Counted from the first letter of the stretch, positions 33,643 through 42,900 are shown. The stretch: 64,000 nucleotides of DNA from Candidatus Latescibacterota bacterium (GCA_022823465.1 JAJEHX010000033.1:62001-126000), one strand, 5' to 3'. A program made the numbers and translations. Notes: generated by a model not told the origin, from the sequence alone.

Positions 33643-34662
33643 ATGGAAGAAAAAACGAAGGTTGGCGTGATCGGACTGGGGCTGGGGCAGGCTCATCTCG
33701 CCGGTTACCTGAAGAACGAAAAGGTCGAAGTCATCGGACTGGCTGACCTGGACACGGGGCTGGTCGAGCGAACCGCGTCGGAGCACGACGTGCCCCACGC
33801 GGTCTCCGACTACCGGGACCTGTTCGCCCTGGGACCCGATCTCGTCAGCGTCTGCCTGCCGAATTTCCTTCACGCTCCCGTGACCATCGACATCCTGGAT
33901 GCCGGCGTCCACGTCCTGTGCGAAAAGCCCATGGCGCTGAACGCGGTCCAGGCGCGGGACATGGTGGCGGCCGCCCGGCGCAACGGCCGGTACCTGATGA
34001 TCGCCCTGAACAACCGTTTCCGCACCGAGACGCAGATCCTGAAGAAGCTCGTCGAACAGGACGTGCTGGGCGACATCTATTACGCAAAGACCGGATGGCT
34101 GAGGCGGAGCGGCATTCCCGGACCGGGGACCTGGTTTACCCGCAAATCCCAGGCCGGAGGCGGCCCCTTGATCGACCTCGGCGTCCATATGATCGATCTC
34201 ACGAGATGGCTCATGGGCAACCCCCGTCCCGCGTCCGTGGCAGGCGCCACCTTCTCCCGGCTGAGCGACGCGGTGGAAGGCGTTTTCGACGTGGAAGACC
34301 TTGCGGCGGCCTTCATCCGGTTCGAAGGCGGGATCACGCTCGTCGCGGAGACGAGCTGGGCCTCCCACGTCCCCTCGGAGGGTTCATACGTCAAGCTGAT
34401 GGGCACCCGGGGCGGCGCCGAGATCACGGGCAACGACCTGACCGTATATACCGATCTGCACGGCGAACAGGTGGATATCACGCCCGCCTACGCGCCGCGT
34501 GAATGGTCGGACTGCATCGCGGCCGAGATCGCCCATTTCGTGGACTGCATCCGGGCCGGGCGCACCCCCATGTCGACGGGCGAACAGGGCGTCGAAATCA
34601 TGCAGATCCTGGATGGCATCTACGAGTCGGCCTCGGAAAACCGGATGGTCCATATCGCCTAG
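33643..34662 (+). CDS. Gfo/Idh/MocA-family oxidoreductase
   Basis: 339-residue NAD(P)-dependent sugar or cyclitol dehydrogenase-like protein. The Rossmann domain starts with KVGVIGLGLGQAHL (dinucleotide motif) and reaches the family EKP motif (E94-K95-P96). The C-terminal domain has GGGPLIDLGVHMIDLTRWLMG, which supplies the aspartate/histidine pair typical of the family. The substrate cannot be read from sequence. It starts 24 bp after the repeats following the RidA-like gene and is probably co-transcribed with it. Its end is 12 bp from the convergent lipoprotein gene. Confidence 0.9.
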   Translation: MEEKTKVGVIGLGLGQAHLAGYLKNEKVEVIGLADLDTGLVERTASEHDVPHAVSDYRDLFALGPDLVSVCLPNFLHAPVTIDILDAGVHVLCEKPMALNAVQARDMVAAARRNGRYLMIALNNRFRTETQILKKLVEQDVLGDIYYAKTGWLRRSGIPGPGTWFTRKSQAGGGPLIDLGVHMIDLTRWLMGNPRPASVAGATFSRLSDAVEGVFDVEDLAAAFIRFEGGITLVAETSWASHVPSEGSYVKLMGTRGGAEITGNDLTVYTDLHGEQVDITPAYAPREWSDCIAAEIAHFVDCIRAGRTPMSTGEQGVEIMQILDGIYESASENRMVHIA

Positions 34663-34674
34663 CGATCGCCCGGC

Positions 34675-35688
34675 CTACCTGTCCGGTTCATCGTCCGTGG
34701 CGAGACCGAATTCCCGGTTGTTCGACCTTATCGTCCTGTCGCCCGGTCTTGCGGCCAGGGCGCTGCGGTAGGCCGCCTCGGCATCAGTCCTGCGGCCGGA
34801 CCTTTCATAGGCGACTGCCAGGTTGTTCCACGCCGGCGCGTTGTGCGGGTCCTCCGCCACGAGGCCTTCCCAGATCGTCACCGCCCCGGACCAGTCTCCC
34901 GCCCGCGCCGCGGAGAGCGCCCGGCTGTCGCGGGTGACGATCAGTCGGCGGGTCACCTGAGTCTGTTCCCGGACCAGCGCGGACAACAGCCGGTCCACGA
35001 TGCGCCGGGCCAGGACTTCGGTCAGCACCGGCGATACGAACTCGACGGAGACGGCCCCCTCCGGCGGGGCTTCGGCGGGTTCGGGCAGCACCGTGCGATA
35101 GGTTTCGGATTCCGTAACGGAATAGCTGCCGATCAACCTCTTCGATCCGACCCGGTAAGCCCTGAGCGTGGCCGTAATGACCGCTGTCTGATCGATGTGC
35201 GGCAGGATATAGGCCTTGTTTATGAAGCGGACGTTAGGTCTCCCGAGTCCCACCCCGATGGATTCTTCCTCACGAAAGACCTTCACTTCTCCGTATTCTT
35301 CGGTATAAGCTCTTTCGAGATCGCCGATCAGCATGATTTCGGCGCCTATTTCTCTTCCCACGACCAGCGCGAGAGCATTGGACACCTGTCCGGCCTCGTG
35401 GGGATGACGCGCCAGCGTCCGAAGCACCGGACGCATTTCTATCGTCGGCAGGGTGGCATCCGATACCAGGGCGCGGGCGAACAGATACCCGGTCAGGTTG
35501 TTCAGGGCCAGGTCGCTCCCGTTGAAACCCACGAAGGAGATCGTCCCGTCTTCGTCGGGAAGGCCGATCAGGGGCGACCGGTAAACGTCGAACCGGACGG
35601 AGAGAGAAGACGCGGCGCATCCGGGAATAAACGTCAGGGTTGCCGCGGCCAGGAGCGGCAGGATCGTTCTGTAAGATGAGGTGGCCAT
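34675..35688 (-). CDS. Lipoprotein with C-terminal TPR repeats, function unknown
   Basis: 337-residue predicted lipoprotein with lipobox FIPGC (C24). The central part (about 60-225) is a mixed alpha/beta region with ALALVVGREIGAEIMLIGDLERAY and an EFVSPVLTEVLARRIVDRLL helix. It resembles envelope lipoproteins of the GNA1162/CsgG-like curli-associated type only in general character, so I do not name it. The last ~80 residues contain tetratricopeptide-like repeats (ARAGDWSGAVTIWEGLVA, AWNNLAVAYERSGRRTDAEAAYRSAL). It is divergent from the bc-complex operon, with 160 bp between them. Confidence 0.7.
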   Translation of the reverse strand: MATSSYRTILPLLAAATLTFIPGCAASSLSVRFDVYRSPLIGLPDEDGTISFVGFNGSDLALNNLTGYLFARALVSDATLPTIEMRPVLRTLARHPHEAGQVSNALALVVGREIGAEIMLIGDLERAYTEEYGEVKVFREEESIGVGLGRPNVRFINKAYILPHIDQTAVITATLRAYRVGSKRLIGSYSVTESETYRTVLPEPAEAPPEGAVSVEFVSPVLTEVLARRIVDRLLSALVREQTQVTRRLIVTRDSRALSAARAGDWSGAVTIWEGLVAEDPHNAPAWNNLAVAYERSGRRTDAEAAYRSALAARPGDRTIRSNNREFGLATDDEPDR

Positions 35689-35785
35689 GGTACCTGGATA
35701 GGTACGCCCTTTTATCCCCGTATGTCAAGCCGATTCGGGGCGGGCGCACGTCCGCCCGAACCCCGTCCGAACCCCCCGAAAGAGG

Positions 35786-35814
35786 TTGACAGTCAGGCCG
35801 GCGGCCCTTAATCT
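35786..35814 (+). promoter_or_regulatory. Promoter of the Rieske/cytochrome b operon
   Basis: TTGACA (35786-35791), a 17-bp spacer and TAATCT (35809-35814), 33 bp before the Rieske start codon. Confidence 0.6.
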
Positions 35815-35847
35815 ACGCATGATCAGAAGCCACGTCAGTACGGGTTA

Positions 35848-36348
35848 ATGAACATGTCCTCTTCACAGAAACCGCCCGGGTCCGCGGTACCCGGCAAGAA
35901 GACCGGCAAGACATCCGGGAAGACGCGTCCCGACCCGGTCCGCCGCCGCCGGTTCCTGCAGAAATGCCTTGGCGTGCTGGGCGGTATCGGTTCCCTGATG
36001 GCCGTCTATCCGCTCATCCGATACGTCGAACCGCCCCCCGAGGCCGAAGGCGGCAGCCGGGTTGAAATCGACCGGGCGTCCGTTCCTCCAGGCACGTCCC
36101 GGACGGTGATCTACCGGGGCCGGCCGACCATCGTGGTCAACACGTCTGACGGTTACATCGCCTACAACGCCGTATGTCCCCACCTGGGTTGCGTCGTCAA
36201 GTGGGAGGGTATGACGCAGAGCCTGGTCTGTCCCTGTCACGGCGGCAAATTCGGCACCGACGGCAGCGTCCAGGGCGGACCGATTCCCGGTCCCCTGACC
36301 GCGGTTGAGCTGTCCGTCACCGACGACACGATCATCATCGGCGTGTAA
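35848..36348 (+). CDS. Rieske iron-sulfur subunit of a cytochrome bc complex
   Basis: 166-residue quinol:cytochrome c reductase iron-sulfur protein. A basic N-terminal tail with RRRRFLQ, a Tat-like twin arginine, precedes the single membrane helix (about 38-56). The Rieske domain has its ligand boxes CPHLGC (C110, H112, C115) and CPCHGG (C128, C130, H131). C110/H112 and C128/H131 bind the 2Fe-2S cluster, and C115/C130 would form the disulfide. It accepts electrons from quinol at the P-side. ATGs at 35848 and 35854 are both possible. It is the first gene of a three-gene operon with cytochrome b and a pentaheme cytochrome. Confidence 0.95.
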   Translation: MNMSSSQKPPGSAVPGKKTGKTSGKTRPDPVRRRRFLQKCLGVLGGIGSLMAVYPLIRYVEPPPEAEGGSRVEIDRASVPPGTSRTVIYRGRPTIVVNTSDGYIAYNAVCPHLGCVVKWEGMTQSLVCPCHGGKFGTDGSVQGGPIPGPLTAVELSVTDDTIIIGV

Positions 36349-36395
36349 CCGGTGTCCGGACGGCTCTTTCTACGCGGAGCAAGAAACCAGCCACT

Positions 36396-37595
36396 ATGAT
36401 CAGACGCCTGTTCAACCGGTTGTACCACTGGCTCGATGATCGCGTGGAAATATCGGTCGTCGTCGATTTCTGCAGCCGCCAGCTGACCAAGCCCGTCCCC
36501 CGCCACCTCAACTGGCTGTTTTCCTTCGGGACGGTCACCCTGGTTTTCTTTCTCTCCCAGGCCGTCACCGGCGTCCTCCTGATGATCTATTACGAGGCCT
36601 CTGCCGATTCGGCCTACGAGAGCGTCAGGTACATCATGGAGGAGGTGCGCTTCGGCTGGCTCATGCGCCAGGTACATTCCTACGGCGCCAATTTCATGAT
36701 CGCCTTCCTGCTGCTGCACTCGGTCCGCGTTTTCTTCTACGGAGGTTACAAGAAGCCCAGGGAGCTTACCTGGCTCTTCGGATTCGGCCTGCTGGCCATA
36801 ACCCTGGCCTTCGGTTTCACGGGCTATCTCCTGCCCTGGGACCAGCTCTCCTACTGGGGAACGACCGTGGGGACGGAAATCGCCGCAGCGACCCCGCTCG
36901 TCGGCGAGTATCTGCTGATTCTCATGCGGGGCGGAGAGATCATTTCCGACGTCACCCTCACCCGGTTCTTCGTGGCGCACGTCGTGCTCCTGCCCTGGGC
37001 GTTCGTCGCCCTGGTAACCGCGCACCTGATCCTTATCCGGTACAAGGGCATCTCGCCCCTCGAAGGAACGGACGTGCCGGAGAAGACCCCGGAGGAACTG
37101 AAGCGAGCCGGCGGCAAGCCTTTCTACCCCCATCACGTGATGAAAGAAGCCATCGTGGTCCTGCTGGTGCTGGTATCCATGATCTTCATGATCATATACT
37201 ACCCCCTGCCGCTGCACGAAAAGGCCGATCCTTTCAACACGCCGGTCGGGGTCAAGCCGGAATGGTATTTCCTCTCTTCCTACCAGGCGTTGAAATACCT
37301 CCCGAAAACCATCGGCATCATCGGCTCCGGCCTGGTCGTCCTGGCCATCTGCCTGTTGCCCTTCTGGGACAGGACGCCGGCCCGCAAACCGTCCCGCCGG
37401 CCCATAGCCACGTCCCTCGGTATCCTCTTCATCGTCCTGAACATCGTCCTGGCGCTGCTCGGCAAGATCTCGGAAACGGAAATGACCATCATGGGTACGA
37501 GGTACCATTTCGACATCTATGGCTGGCCCCACGCCATCGCGCCGGTCGAGGAACCGGCAGCCGAACCGGATTCCGGCAGCGAGGGGGCCGAATGA
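36396..37595 (+). CDS. Cytochrome b subunit of bc complex (b6/subunit IV fused)
   Basis: 399-residue integral membrane cytochrome b. Two pairs of heme histidines are visible: H94 and H108 in VHSYGANFMIAFLLLH, and H195 and H210 in AHVVLLPWAFVALVTAH. The second pair has 14 intervening residues, as in b6-type proteins. The Qo-site PEWYF motif lies at 288-292. The chain continues past the b6 part, so it includes the subunit IV-like helices. It follows the Rieske gene by 47 bp. Its stop overlaps the start of the pentaheme cytochrome gene (ATGA). Confidence 0.95.
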   Translation: MIRRLFNRLYHWLDDRVEISVVVDFCSRQLTKPVPRHLNWLFSFGTVTLVFFLSQAVTGVLLMIYYEASADSAYESVRYIMEEVRFGWLMRQVHSYGANFMIAFLLLHSVRVFFYGGYKKPRELTWLFGFGLLAITLAFGFTGYLLPWDQLSYWGTTVGTEIAAATPLVGEYLLILMRGGEIISDVTLTRFFVAHVVLLPWAFVALVTAHLILIRYKGISPLEGTDVPEKTPEELKRAGGKPFYPHHVMKEAIVVLLVLVSMIFMIIYYPLPLHEKADPFNTPVGVKPEWYFLSSYQALKYLPKTIGIIGSGLVVLAICLLPFWDRTPARKPSRRPIATSLGILFIVLNIVLALLGKISETEMTIMGTRYHFDIYGWPHAIAPVEEPAAEPDSGSEGAE

Positions 37596-38488
37596 GCGAC
37601 CGGATGCAGGCCGGACATCAAACGCGCGTTGGAAAGGGAAGCTTCCTGTCCGTCGAAACAGTGGGATATCCCGTGAAGGCCGCGTTCGTTCTCCTGGCGG
37701 TCCTCTGCCTCTCCTGGACGCCTGCCGGTTCCGCGGCGGCGCAGCAGGCCGCGGTGCCCAACACCTGCGTCTCCTGCCACGCCGGCCTGGACGACGAGGA
37801 CATGAGCCTGCCGGTGGCCGAATGGCGGCGCAGCGTGCATAATCCCGCCGGGATTTTCTGCCAGGACTGCCACGGCGGCAACCCCGCCACCATGGTGGAG
37901 GACGAAGCCCACGACGTCGAAAGGGATTTCGTGGGTTTGCCGGATCCCTATGTCTTGCACGAACTGTGCGGCGAATGTCACCAGGTCCAGATGGAAAACT
38001 ACGTGCCCAGCCCCCATGGTCTCGAGGGGGATTTCTGGCCCAACTGCGCGGACTGCCACGAGAACCACGAAGTGGTCTTCCCCCAGGCATCGCTGATTTC
38101 CATACCCGACAACTGCGAGGACTGTCACGAGCAGGAAACGATGGACGACTTCATCGCCCTGACCGACCGGGGCCTGGAGCCCGTGAACGAGTTCCGCCTC
38201 GCGGCGGCGGAAATCGGGGCGGCGGGCGTCCCGGTCGACATGATCCTGGCCCAGGCGGCCCTGGCGCGGGATGCCTACATCCAGCGGGCCTCTCACGTAT
38301 TCGTACTCGAGGAGATGGTCGCCGTCGTCGATTCGCTGGAGCAGATCTATCCGCGCATTCAGAAGGAAGTGGATGTCGCACGCACCGAAGTCGATACCCG
38401 GCGCCGATTCGGATGGATGTTCATCGGTCTGTTCCTGGTGCTGGCGGCTGTCCTGTGGCTGTACCGCCGGTCCCTGCCGGACGCCTGA
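37592..38488 (+). CDS. Pentaheme c-type cytochrome, membrane-anchored
   Basis: 298-residue multiheme cytochrome. I start at ATG 37592, overlapping the cytochrome b stop by 4 bp, so translation is coupled. A hydrophobic signal/anchor (about 28-48) is followed by five CxxCH sites: CVSCH (59-63), CQDCH (90-94), CGECH (126-130), CADCH (152-156) and CEDCH (175-179). Several other histidines could act as distal ligands. A helical region (about 195-265) precedes a C-terminal membrane helix (about 272-291). It presumably replaces cytochrome c1 as the electron acceptor of the Rieske/cytochrome b pair and passes electrons to periplasmic partners. Its family resembles cytochrome c3/NrfH-type proteins only in heme-binding pattern. 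Confidence 0.9.
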   Translation: MSDRMQAGHQTRVGKGSFLSVETVGYPVKAAFVLLAVLCLSWTPAGSAAAQQAAVPNTCVSCHAGLDDEDMSLPVAEWRRSVHNPAGIFCQDCHGGNPATMVEDEAHDVERDFVGLPDPYVLHELCGECHQVQMENYVPSPHGLEGDFWPNCADCHENHEVVFPQASLISIPDNCEDCHEQETMDDFIALTDRGLEPVNEFRLAAAEIGAAGVPVDMILAQAALARDAYIQRASHVFVLEEMVAVVDSLEQIYPRIQKEVDVARTEVDTRRRFGWMFIGLFLVLAAVLWLYRRSLPDA

Positions 38489-38573
38489 CCAGGTGAGGCC
38501 GCAACCGTATCGTAATCCGCCCGGGGCGGTACGTCCGCGGCATCATCCTTTCAATTGACCAGGACCCATACAC

Positions 38574-41294
38574 ATGTATACACGTCATATCCTTTACATC
38601 CTGCTTGGCTGCATGCTGCTCGGGGTCTCCGTCCCCCAAGTCGCCGCCAGTACCTCCGGTACCATCCGGCCCGTGCCCGACGGCAAGGGCACGGCCACGC
38701 TGGCCCAGGCCGTGCTGCGCCTGCCCGTCGTCGCCAGCATGCTGCACACCGGCGCCCATCCCGATGACGAAAACAGCGCCCTGGTCGCCTATGTAAGCCG
38801 CGGGTTGCACGCCCGGACGGCCTACCTGTCGCTCAACCGGGGCGAAGGCGGCCAGAACCTCATCGGCCCCGAACTGTACGACGCCATCGGCGTGATCCGG
38901 ACGGAAGAGCTGCTGAGCGCCCGTCGTTTCGACGGAGCGGAGCAGTTCTTTACGCGGACCTACGACTTCGGTTTTTCCAAATCCGCCGGGGAAACCCTGG
39001 AATACTGGAACGGGGATGAGATGCTGCTGTCGGACGTGGTGCGCGTCATACGCCGCTTTCGCCCCGACGTGATCGTATCCGTCTTCGCCGATTCGCCTCG
39101 CGACGGACACGGCCATCACCAGGCGGCAGGGCGGATCACTCGCGAAGCCTTTTACGCCGCCGCCGACCCGGACCGCTTCCCGGAACACCTGCGGGACGGG
39201 CTCCGTCCCTGGCAGGCCCGAAAGCTGTATATCAACAACACGCGGGCCTCCTTCGACAGCATCGATTCCCTCGTGGTCGACGTGGGGTCCTACAGTCCCG
39301 TGCTGGATCGATCCTACCGGGAACTCGGACTGGCGGGGCGCAGCATGCATCGCTCCCAGGACATGGGGACCCTCCAGCCCAAGGGCCCGGCGACCACGAA
39401 GATCAAACTGGTCGCCCGCGCGGGCATGGCGGATTCGGACGGAGACGGCCACCTGTTCGACGGACTGGACACGACCTTCATGCGGTTCCACGCCATGGCG
39501 GGTCCGGATGCCGACGCGATCCCGGAATTCAAGGCGCGTCTCGGCCGGCTGGACGCGCTGGCCCGGGACGCCGTGGACGCCTACAGGCCGCTGGATCCTC
39601 CCGCCCTGCTGGAACCCGTGCTGGAAGGCCTGCGGACCATCCGGGCGCTCAGGGAAGATCTCGTTCAAAGCGCACTGCCGCGTAACGCGCTCGCCGACGT
39701 CCTCTTTCGGCTCGACCAGAAGGAAGAAGACTTCGCCAACGTGGCGGTCCTGGCCCTCGGCATCGCCTTCGAAGTGCTTGCCGTCGACGACCGTGTGGTT
39801 CCGGGCGAAACGCTCGGCGTGGACCTGGTCTTGTTGAACCGCAGTGCGCGATCCGTCCGCGTAACGCGCCTCGGCCTGGACGTCCCGGAAGGATGGACCG
39901 CCACGTCCGGTCCGGTCCAGCCCGAACCGGCCGAACCGACCGAACTGGCCAAGCCGACCAGGCTGATCAGGCCGGCCGCGGACATCGGGTATAATGAAAG
40001 TGTGATGGGGGCATGGCGGGTATACGTTCCCCCCGATGCCCGGCTCACCCGGCCCTACTGGCATCGCCGTTCCCTTAACGACCGGCGCGTCGAGGTAGAA
40101 GAATCGGCGTGGATCGGGCTGCCCTGGAGTCCCCAGCCCGTCGTCGGCCGGGCCGGATTCTCGGTGGACGGCGTGGATATCGAAATCCGGCAATCCGCGC
40201 AGTACCGGTTCGCCGACCGGGCCTTCGGTGAGATCCGGCGTGAGATCCAGGTGGTGCCCGCGCTTTCGGTCATCATGGACCCCCAGGTGGTGGTCGCCAA
40301 ATCAGGGCGGGAAAGTCCCCTGCAGTTCAACGTATCCGTGCTCAGCAACGTGGACGGGACGATCGAAGGCGGCCTGTCACTCGAAGCGCCGGACGGATGG
40401 GAGGTTTCCCCGTCCGATGTTTCCCTGTCTTTTTCGGGAAAGGGCCAGACGGCCACGTACCGCTACACGGTAACTCCGGCTCCGGGAGCGCCGGCCGGCG
40501 CCCACGAAGTACGGGCGGTGGCGAGGTCCGACGGAAATGAATACCGCGAGGGATACGAGGTGATCGCCTACCCCCACATCGAGCCCAGGCACCTGTACCG
40601 AGAGACGGTTTCGACCGTCCAGGTCGTCCAGGTCGAACTGCCGGAGGGTCTGGCCGTGGGCTACATCATGGGTACGGGCGACCAGGTGCCCCTCGCGCTG
40701 GAGCGGATGGGTGTCCGGGTGCGGTTGCTGACGAAGGAGGATCTCGCCACGGCGGACCTGGGCGTCTTCGACCTGATCATCGCGGGCATCCGCGCCTACG
40801 AAGTCCGGCCGGATCTCGTCGCCGTGAACCGCCGCCTGCTGGATTACGTGGAGGCCGGTGGCGTATATATCGTCCAGTACAACAAGTACGCTTTCAACGC
40901 GAGCCAGTACGGCCCCTACCCCTTCCGGATCAACCGTCCCCATGACCGGGTAACCCGGGAGGACGCGCCGGTGGACATCCTGGTACCGGATCATCCCGTT
41001 TTCAACCGGCCCAACCGGATAACGGACGCGGATTTCGAAGGGTGGGTGCAGGAACGCGGCCTGTATTTCCTGCGAGAATGGGATCCTCGCTACACGCCGC
41101 TCATGGCCTCGCAGGACCCGGGGGAAACGCCCAGGGCCGGCGGACTCGTAGAAGCCCGCTACGGCAAGGGGCGGTATATCTACACGGGTTACGCCTGGTT
41201 CCGTCAGCTTCCCGCGGGCGTGCCCGGGGCTGTGAGACTGTTCGCAAACCTGGTCAGCCTGGCGAAGCCGGCCGGCGAAAACCGGGATCCTTAG
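38574..41294 (+). CDS. PIG-L family deacetylase with large extracellular C-terminal region
   Basis: 906-residue secreted protein. A signal peptide (LYILLGCMLLGVSVPQVAA) is followed by a LmbE/PIG-L zinc deacetylase domain with AHPDDE (61-66) and later SPRDGHGHHQAAG. The central part contains a beta-sandwich region (about 390-650) resembling NEW3-like alpha-galactosidase-associated domains. The C-terminal ~220 residues have a flavodoxin/amidotransferase-like pattern (GVRVRLLTKEDLATADLGV, ILVPDHPVFNRPNRITDADFEGW) and end in GRYIYTGYAWFRQLPAGVPG. Such proteins are typical of secreted polysaccharide or N-acetyl-sugar processing, but the substrate here is unknown. No glycan cluster surrounds it. 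Confidence 0.85.
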   Translation: MYTRHILYILLGCMLLGVSVPQVAASTSGTIRPVPDGKGTATLAQAVLRLPVVASMLHTGAHPDDENSALVAYVSRGLHARTAYLSLNRGEGGQNLIGPELYDAIGVIRTEELLSARRFDGAEQFFTRTYDFGFSKSAGETLEYWNGDEMLLSDVVRVIRRFRPDVIVSVFADSPRDGHGHHQAAGRITREAFYAAADPDRFPEHLRDGLRPWQARKLYINNTRASFDSIDSLVVDVGSYSPVLDRSYRELGLAGRSMHRSQDMGTLQPKGPATTKIKLVARAGMADSDGDGHLFDGLDTTFMRFHAMAGPDADAIPEFKARLGRLDALARDAVDAYRPLDPPALLEPVLEGLRTIRALREDLVQSALPRNALADVLFRLDQKEEDFANVAVLALGIAFEVLAVDDRVVPGETLGVDLVLLNRSARSVRVTRLGLDVPEGWTATSGPVQPEPAEPTELAKPTRLIRPAADIGYNESVMGAWRVYVPPDARLTRPYWHRRSLNDRRVEVEESAWIGLPWSPQPVVGRAGFSVDGVDIEIRQSAQYRFADRAFGEIRREIQVVPALSVIMDPQVVVAKSGRESPLQFNVSVLSNVDGTIEGGLSLEAPDGWEVSPSDVSLSFSGKGQTATYRYTVTPAPGAPAGAHEVRAVARSDGNEYREGYEVIAYPHIEPRHLYRETVSTVQVVQVELPEGLAVGYIMGTGDQVPLALERMGVRVRLLTKEDLATADLGVFDLIIAGIRAYEVRPDLVAVNRRLLDYVEAGGVYIVQYNKYAFNASQYGPYPFRINRPHDRVTREDAPVDILVPDHPVFNRPNRITDADFEGWVQERGLYFLREWDPRYTPLMASQDPGETPRAGGLVEARYGKGRYIYTGYAWFRQLPAGVPGAVRLFANLVSLAKPAGENRDP

Positions 41295-41315
41295 AGCGCC
41301 ACGCAGAGCGCCGCG

Positions 41316-42257
41316 CTACAGGGGCACCTCGGTGCGCCATTCGGGGAAGCGTTGGTCGATCCCCCGGATGAGATCGTTGTAGGCCTTGCGGAATCGTTGC
41401 GTATCCGGGCCGATCGACCCGTCCCCGATGTCGTAGTTGTCTATGGAAGAAACGGGCGTCACCTCCGCGCCCGTCCCGCACAGGAACACCTCGTCGGCCG
41501 TATATAGTTCCGTACGGTCGACCTCCCGTTCCACGACAGGCATCTCAAGGACGTCCCGCCCGATCTTCAATATCGTGTCCCGGGTGACGCTCACCAGGAT
41601 ATCGGCCGTCACCGGCGGCGTGATCAGGACGCCGTCCTGGATCATCATCAGGCAGGCGCCCGGCGCCTCGCAGACCTTGCCGCGGTTGTTCAGCATGATC
41701 GTCTCGTCGAAACCCTTGAGCGTGGCGTCCGTCCACGCGATGGCGCTGTTCCGGTAGTTGGCCCAGCACTTGATGCGGGCGGGGAGCGTGTTGTCCGAAA
41801 TGCGCGTCCAGGAACTGACCGAGCATTTGGCGCCGTCTTTTCTGCGCAGGTTCGAGCCGTAGGGAAAGGTGTGGACGTAGACGTGGGCCGGACCGGCCAT
41901 CTTGTTGAGATACACGTCCGGAGAGAAATACACGGTCGGGAAGACGTAGACGTCCTCCCGGTACCCGTGGACCCGGCACAGTTCGAGGGAGCCGTTCCAC
42001 ACCTCTTCCAGCGTGTACGGCGTTTCCATGCGCATCAGCTTGATCGATCGGTACAGGCGTTTCAGATGGTCTTCGAACCGGAAGACGAAGAGTTTGTCGC
42101 GGTCCTCGTTCCAGTAGGCCCGGATCCCCTCGAATATGGCGTGGGCGAAGATATGGCCCTGCGTGACGTGCACCGTGCCCTGGTCCCAGGGGATCTGCTC
42201 CCCGTCAAGCCAGATGTATTTCGAATGCTCCTCGCCCCACATTTTCTTCTTGGCCAT
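41316..42257 (-). CDS. ilvE: Branched-chain amino acid aminotransferase
   Basis: 313-residue class IV PLP aminotransferase that interconverts leucine, isoleucine and valine with their keto acids. The PLP lysine is K163 in RIKCWANYRNS. Further motifs are HVTQGHIFAHAIFEGIRAY, ETIMLNNRGKVCEAPGACLMM, ITPPVT with the DTILKIG phosphate loop, and FLCGTGAEVTPV. Length and motifs match group I BCATs. AAGGAG precedes the ATG. It stands alone on the minus strand between the PIG-L gene and a small zinc-site protein. Confidence 0.93.
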   Translation of the reverse strand: MAKKKMWGEEHSKYIWLDGEQIPWDQGTVHVTQGHIFAHAIFEGIRAYWNEDRDKLFVFRFEDHLKRLYRSIKLMRMETPYTLEEVWNGSLELCRVHGYREDVYVFPTVYFSPDVYLNKMAGPAHVYVHTFPYGSNLRRKDGAKCSVSSWTRISDNTLPARIKCWANYRNSAIAWTDATLKGFDETIMLNNRGKVCEAPGACLMMIQDGVLITPPVTADILVSVTRDTILKIGRDVLEMPVVEREVDRTELYTADEVFLCGTGAEVTPVSSIDNYDIGDGSIGPDTQRFRKAYNDLIRGIDQRFPEWRTEVPL

Positions 42258-42389
42258 GCCCGTGCTCCTTCGATGATTTGATCCGTTATCCGGGTGTACC
42301 GTTGTTTCGTGTCCGACCGATTCCGCCTACGCGCTGCCGGTTCCGCCTATGCACGGTCGGCCGGGCCGTTTCCTGCCATCTGATTTCGC

Positions 42390-42698
42390 CTATGCACGGT
42401 CCAGGCGGTCCGGTTCCCGCCGGTCAGGGCGGTCACGCGCTTCGTCCTTCCACAACTCCGCAAGGTGCGCGCGCCAGTCATACTCATCTTGCCGGAGGAC
42501 GTCCACCCGCCGGCAAGACATGCACCACTGCAGGACCAGCGGCTCGTCATCCCGGGAAACCGTGCGTATCGTTACCCAGAACTCGACCCCATGGGGACAG
42601 CCCGCCCGGGTCCTCTGAAACTCGGGGAGGATGTGGTGGACCTTGTCATCGGAAGGCGTCAGGTCGACGAAGGATTCCTCGTAGGACCGGATGGGCAT
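42390..42698 (-). CDS. Small putative zinc-binding protein, function unknown
   Basis: 102-residue protein with no family I recognise. It has a C-x-H site (C34, P, H36 in GCPHGVEFW) and a CxxC pair (C59, C62 in WCMSCRRV), a likely single zinc site. The N-terminal ~30 residues are mixed polar and the C-terminal ~30 are highly charged (DEARDRPDRREPDRLDRA). No membrane segment or signal is present. Codon use is similar to neighbouring genes. The stop codon lies within a direct repeat: CGCCTATGCACGGTC occurs at 42387 and 42344. It could be an accessory factor for ilvE, which lies downstream on the same strand, but that is only a guess. Confidence 0.55.
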   Translation of the reverse strand: MPIRSYEESFVDLTPSDDKVHHILPEFQRTRAGCPHGVEFWVTIRTVSRDDEPLVLQWCMSCRRVDVLRQDEYDWRAHLAELWKDEARDRPDRREPDRLDRA

Positions 42699-42811
42699 GC
42701 GCAGGGATCCTGATAATGAGGCGAAAAGGGGCCGCGAAATGCTGAGTATTTAATAGACCGGGACCGCCGTCGTGTCAAGGGATATCCCGTCGCAGAAGAC
42801 ACGGATTAACC

Positions 42812-42841
42812 TTGACCGCCCGCGCCGCATCTTGTTATTCT
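42812..42841 (+). promoter_or_regulatory. Promoter of the acetamidase/formamidase gene
   Basis: TTGACC (42812-42817), an 18-bp spacer and TATTCT (42836-42841), about 60 bp ahead of ATG 42901. Confidence 0.5.
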
Positions 42842-42900
42842 TACCGGCGAAAACCGCACGATTACCTGCGAATGCCATATCCGGAAAAACAGGAGCGATC

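Noticed and set aside
36237-38090. 617-codon minus-strand open frame
   Set aside because: It is antisense to the cytochrome b and pentaheme cytochrome genes and is arginine/proline-rich with no domains.
38421-40193. 590-codon minus-strand open frame
   Set aside because: It is a shadow of the PIG-L gene on the opposite strand.
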